Shown in pieces: positions 14,383-17,531 of a DNA stretch of 17,531 nt. This DNA comes from UMGS75 sp051872775 (GTDB lineage: Bacteria; Bacillota_I; Bacilli_A; ML615J-28; CAG-313), in assembly GCA_051872775.1 (NCBI GenBank), contig JBJEEE010000017.1, positions 1-17,531 of the forward strand, given 5' to 3'. Position 1 is the first letter of the stretch. The number at the start of each line of letters is the position of its first letter. The position numbers were made by a program, and so were the translations under genes. The notes under the pieces are model-generated. The model ran no database searches, was not told where the DNA came from, and saw nothing but the letters and a program-made list of their open reading frames with translations.

Positions 14383-16158
14383 ATGGTTTTTGGAAAACAT
14401 GTTAATAAGTTTTACAAAAAATATTTCTGGTATTTCTTTTTTGGAATCTTAACCCTTATTTTTGTTGATTATATTCAAGTTTTTGTTCCACAGATTATTG
14501 GTAATATTGTTGATGGCGTCAATAATGGCGTCATTAAAGATGGATCATGGAACTACTTAATTGAAAATATCTTATATATTGCCTTAATTGGCCTTGGAAT
14601 GTTGTTTGGTCGTTTCCTTTGGCGTATCTGTATTTTTGGTGAATCAATTAGAATTCAAGCCGATTTACGTAGAGATATGTTTATTAAATGTGAAATGTTA
14701 TCACAACGTTATTTAAAAGTAAATAAAACTGGTGCTATTCTTTCTTATTTCAGCAATGACCTTGAAACATTAGAAGAAGCCTTTGGTTTTGGGATCGTTC
14801 AATTAGTTGATGGTATTTTCTTGTTAGCTATATCATTGATTAAAATGTTGCAATTAGAACCGGTTTTAACCTTAATTTTATTGATTCCATTATTCGGACT
14901 TGGTTTTTGTGCCTTTTTTGTTGATCGTTTAATGGAAGCAAAATATGAAAAAAGACAAAAAGCCTTTGAAGATTTAAGTGATTTTGCACAGGAAAATTTT
15001 ACTGGTATTAGAGTCATTAAAGCTTTTGTGAAAGAGAAAAAAGAATTGCGTCAATTTGCTGTTCAAGCTAAAAAGAATAAAGATGCAAATATTTCTTTTG
15101 CTCGTACTAGTTGTATTTTAGATGTAGTGTTTGATGCATTAATCTATTTAGTTTTTGGCATCATTTTACTAGGTGGTAGTTATCTCGTATATTTAAATAT
15201 TCAATCAGTTGGTTTATCTGGCATTTCATTAGGTCAACTTGTAACCTTTATTGGACTCGCTGATACGCTAATATGGCCTATCTTTGCTTTAGCAGGAACT
15301 ATTAATACTATTGCTAGAGCTAGAACTTCAATGCGTCGTATTTCAAGTTTACTTGATGAAGAAGTTGAAATTGTGGATAATGAAGTTGTTATACCTCAAG
15401 AAATTAAAGGAGAAATCACGTTTAAGAATTTTAATTTTGCCTATCCTGATGATCCTGATAACCTAATTTTAAAAAATATTAATCTTTCAATTAAACAAGG
15501 TGAGACGATTGGAATTGTTGGTAAAATTGGTTGTGGTAAATCTACATTAGTAAATATGTTATTTAGATTATATAATGTTCATGAAAATACTTTATTTATT
15601 GATGGACATGACATAATGCATTTGCCAATTAAAATGGTACGAGATTGTATTGGATATTGTCCACAAGATAATTTTCTATATTCTGATACTGTAAAAGCTA
15701 ACATTGCTTTTTCAAATCCTAATATGCCGACTGACCAAGTGGAAGCTGCAGCTAAGTTTGCGGATGTTGCCAGCAATATCAATGAGTTTACTAATAAATA
15801 CGATACTTTGATTGGTGAAAAAGGTGTATCTTTATCGGGTGGTCAAAAGCAAAGAATCTCTATTGCTAGAGCTATAGTTAAAGATCCTAAGATTTTAGTT
15901 TTAGATGATTCAGTTAGTGCAGTTGATGTAAAGACAGAGGAAACTATTCTTGCTAATATTCGAAAGTATCGTAAAGGAAAAACCACGATTTTAATCGCAT
16001 CACGTGTTTCAACGGTTATGGCACTTGACAAAATTATTGTTTTAAATGATGGTGAAGTTGAAGCCTTTGGGACGCATAATGAATGTCTTGAAAAATCTAA
16101 GACATATGCAAGAATGGTTGAACTCCAAACTTTAGAAGAAGAATTGGAGGGAATGTAA
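14383..16158 (+). CDS. Heterodimeric ABC exporter, subunit with degenerate ATP site (BmrC/TM287-like)
   Basis: A half-transporter of 591 residues with a six-helix membrane domain (about residues 15-310) and an ATPase domain. Walker A is GKIGCGKST (380-388), a Q-loop CPQDNFLYS follows, the signature is LSGGQ (484-488) and Walker B ends in D508-D509. The catalytic glutamate after Walker B is therefore Asp509, and the H-loop histidine is Ser540 (IASRVSTV). Both are features of the non-hydrolysing site subunit in heterodimeric exporters such as BmrC, LmrC and TM287. I set the start at ATG 14383, with AAAGGAAG eight bases upstream. An in-frame GTG at 14374 lies within that binding site. The partner gene begins one base after the stop. 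The substrate is unknown: drugs, lipids and peptides are all possible, and the tldDE genes upstream make peptides worth considering. Confidence 0.9.
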   Translation: MVFGKHVNKFYKKYFWYFFFGILTLIFVDYIQVFVPQIIGNIVDGVNNGVIKDGSWNYLIENILYIALIGLGMLFGRFLWRICIFGESIRIQADLRRDMFIKCEMLSQRYLKVNKTGAILSYFSNDLETLEEAFGFGIVQLVDGIFLLAISLIKMLQLEPVLTLILLIPLFGLGFCAFFVDRLMEAKYEKRQKAFEDLSDFAQENFTGIRVIKAFVKEKKELRQFAVQAKKNKDANISFARTSCILDVVFDALIYLVFGIILLGGSYLVYLNIQSVGLSGISLGQLVTFIGLADTLIWPIFALAGTINTIARARTSMRRISSLLDEEVEIVDNEVVIPQEIKGEITFKNFNFAYPDDPDNLILKNINLSIKQGETIGIVGKIGCGKSTLVNMLFRLYNVHENTLFIDGHDIMHLPIKMVRDCIGYCPQDNFLYSDTVKANIAFSNPNMPTDQVEAAAKFADVASNINEFTNKYDTLIGEKGVSLSGGQKQRISIARAIVKDPKILVLDDSVSAVDVKTEETILANIRKYRKGKTTILIASRVSTVMALDKIIVLNDGEVEAFGTHNECLEKSKTYARMVELQTLEEELEGM

Positions 16159-16159
16159 A

Positions 16160-17531
16160 ATGAGAATAATATATTATATGCCCCTCATTCTTATGTTTAT
16201 AGTTGTTCTTTCTTTTGTTCTTTATAAGATTATAATAATTTCAAAATCTCTAAAAAAACAAACGGTTAAAACTACTGTTAGTCCTAAGCATGATGATCAT
16301 AAAACAGAACATGTATATGAAAAGAATGATCGTCATATTTCTGATAAAGAAATTATCAAAAGAACATGGAAATATATAAAGCCTTACTTTAAAAAATTAA
16401 TTTTTGTTTTAGTTTTAATGTTAGTTATGGTTTTTGTTGATCTTTCCGCATCAGTTTTACCAGGTTATGTAACAAGTTCTCTTGGTACATTAGTATTAAA
16501 GTTTAAAGATGGAAATATTACAACTGCGGATATGACGCCAGTCTATATCATTTGTATTGTTACTTTAGTTGTAAACTTAGCTAATTCATTATTCTTATAT
16601 GTTACAACAATGTCCTTACAAAAAATTGGGCAAAATATTATTTATGATTTACGATTAATGGTTTTTGAACATATCGATAATATGTCAATTAGTCAGATTA
16701 ATAATATTCCAGTTGGTTCACTAGTAACAAGAGTTGTTTCCGATACTAATGCATTAAGTGATTTATTTACAAATACGATTGTCCAATTAATTAAGAATGT
16801 CCTTACTCTTGTTGGAGTTATTTGTGTTATGTTTTTAATTGATTATCGTATTGCTTCTATTTTGATGGCTTTCTTGCCTATTATTGCCATTAGTTCCATT
16901 ATTTTTAGAAAGTTTTCTCGTGAAAATTATCGTAAAGTAAGGCATAGTTTTTCGGTTATGAATGCATTTCTTAATGAAAACATATCAGGAATGAAAATAA
17001 CTCAAATCTTTAATCAAGAAAAACAGAAAGCAGGCGAATTTGATCGGTTAAATGCTAATATTTTGAAATCAAGACAAAAGGATATTAAGATTTTTGCTAC
17101 ATATCGTCCTTTTATTACTTTCATATATTACGTTGCCCTTGCTTGTGTGTTTGGTTTTGGAACATATTTTTGTGTATGTAAAGGCATTGTAAGTAGTCCA
17201 CTAATGGGTTCCTTTATGACTTTATCAGTGATTGGAGTTATACAAATTTTCTACTCTTTAGTAGGTAAATTTTTCAATCCTATTCAAAATCTTGCGGACC
17301 AATTAAACTCACTTCAAAAAGCATTTACTTCATGTGAACGATTATATAATCTACTTGATATAAAACCTGATTTTGTTGATGATCCAGATGCAATTGAAAT
17401 TGATAACTTTAAAGGAGAAATTGAATTTAAAAACGTTTGGTTTGCATATAATGACGATGAATGGATTTTAAAAGATGTTTCTTTCCATATTCTACCAAAA
17501 CAAGTCGTGGCTTTTGTTGGAGCTACGGGTG
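16160..17531 (+). CDS. Heterodimeric ABC exporter, second subunit (partial, BmrD/TM288-like)
   Basis: The reading frame is open from ATG 16160 to the window edge (457 codons), cut just inside Walker A (FVGATG). GGAGGG (16146-16151), inside the end of the first subunit gene, lies eight bases upstream. The protein has an additional N-terminal membrane segment (about residues 5-28) and a polar, His- and Lys-rich linker (about 29-65), before the standard exporter core that begins KYIKPYFKK. The core shows six hydrophobic helices, the intracellular segment with ISQINNIPVGSLVTRVVSDTNAL, and the start of the ATPase domain (IEFKNVWFAYNDDEWILKDVSF). It presumably carries the intact catalytic site complementing the first subunit, but the relevant residues lie outside the window. 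The pairing is inferred from adjacency and the degenerate first subunit. Confidence 0.9.
   Translation, partial: MRIIYYMPLILMFIVVLSFVLYKIIIISKSLKKQTVKTTVSPKHDDHKTEHVYEKNDRHISDKEIIKRTWKYIKPYFKKLIFVLVLMLVMVFVDLSASVLPGYVTSSLGTLVLKFKDGNITTADMTPVYIICIVTLVVNLANSLFLYVTTMSLQKIGQNIIYDLRLMVFEHIDNMSISQINNIPVGSLVTRVVSDTNALSDLFTNTIVQLIKNVLTLVGVICVMFLIDYRIASILMAFLPIIAISSIIFRKFSRENYRKVRHSFSVMNAFLNENISGMKITQIFNQEKQKAGEFDRLNANILKSRQKDIKIFATYRPFITFIYYVALACVFGFGTYFCVCKGIVSSPLMGSFMTLSVIGVIQIFYSLVGKFFNPIQNLADQLNSLQKAFTSCERLYNLLDIKPDFVDDPDAIEIDNFKGEIEFKNVWFAYNDDEWILKDVSFHILPKQVVAFVGATG

Noticed and set aside
1..17531. CRISPR array, tRNA, rRNA, insertion sequence or prophage genes
   Set aside because: No regularly spaced repeats, cloverleaf-like segments, transposase or integrase motifs were seen on reading the window.

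Overview
The window looks like an ordinary chromosomal segment from a low-GC member of the Bacillota (Bacilli/Erysipelotrichia-like, or a walled relative of the Mollicutes). Evidence: strongly AT-rich DNA, AGGAGG-type ribosome binding sites, sigma-A-like promoters (TTGNNN, about 17 bp, TATAAT), a clostridial-type 8Fe-8S ferredoxin, a YneF (UPF0154) protein, a Bacillota-type ParE, and a gene order (cmk, rpsA, der, gpsA) typical of Bacillus relatives. TGA ends tldD and tryptophan is encoded by TGG, so the mycoplasma code is not in use. The species cannot be fixed from the sequence.

Layout. 1-345: ferredoxin gene (minus) with its terminator and promoter, diverging from yneF (plus). 600-690: an unusual tandem hairpin that terminates both yneF and the convergent plsY. 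1343-1550: divergent promoters for plsY (minus) and the parE-parC topoisomerase IV operon (plus). 5977-6770: a strong terminator, then about 740 bases of AT-rich DNA without an intact gene, holding a short remnant of an RHS/YD-repeat protein and a 19-bp palindrome. 6720-11157: an operon of a fused cmk-rpsA gene, der and gpsA, joined by 1-base stop/start overlaps and closed by a terminator. 11254-11546: a small stand-alone gene resembling the sporulation protein SpoVIF, with its own terminator. 11536-17531: promoter, tldD-tldE (4-base overlap), then two genes of a heterodimeric ABC exporter, the second cut off by the window edge just inside Walker A.

How the genes work together. plsY and gpsA supply glycerol-3-phosphate and its first acylation for phospholipid synthesis. 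parE/parC decatenate chromosomes. Cmk/S1 and Der serve pyrimidine nucleotide supply, translation and ribosome assembly. TldD/TldE form a metalloprotease that trims peptides, and the exporter genes follow it by about 50 bases, so a peptide-processing and export link is conceivable but unproven.

No clearly new biological system is visible. The points most worth a second look are the Cmk-S1 fusion with a possible internal start, the extra N-terminal membrane segment and asymmetric ATP sites of the exporter, the tandemly duplicated terminator hairpin, and the SpoVIF-like orphan.
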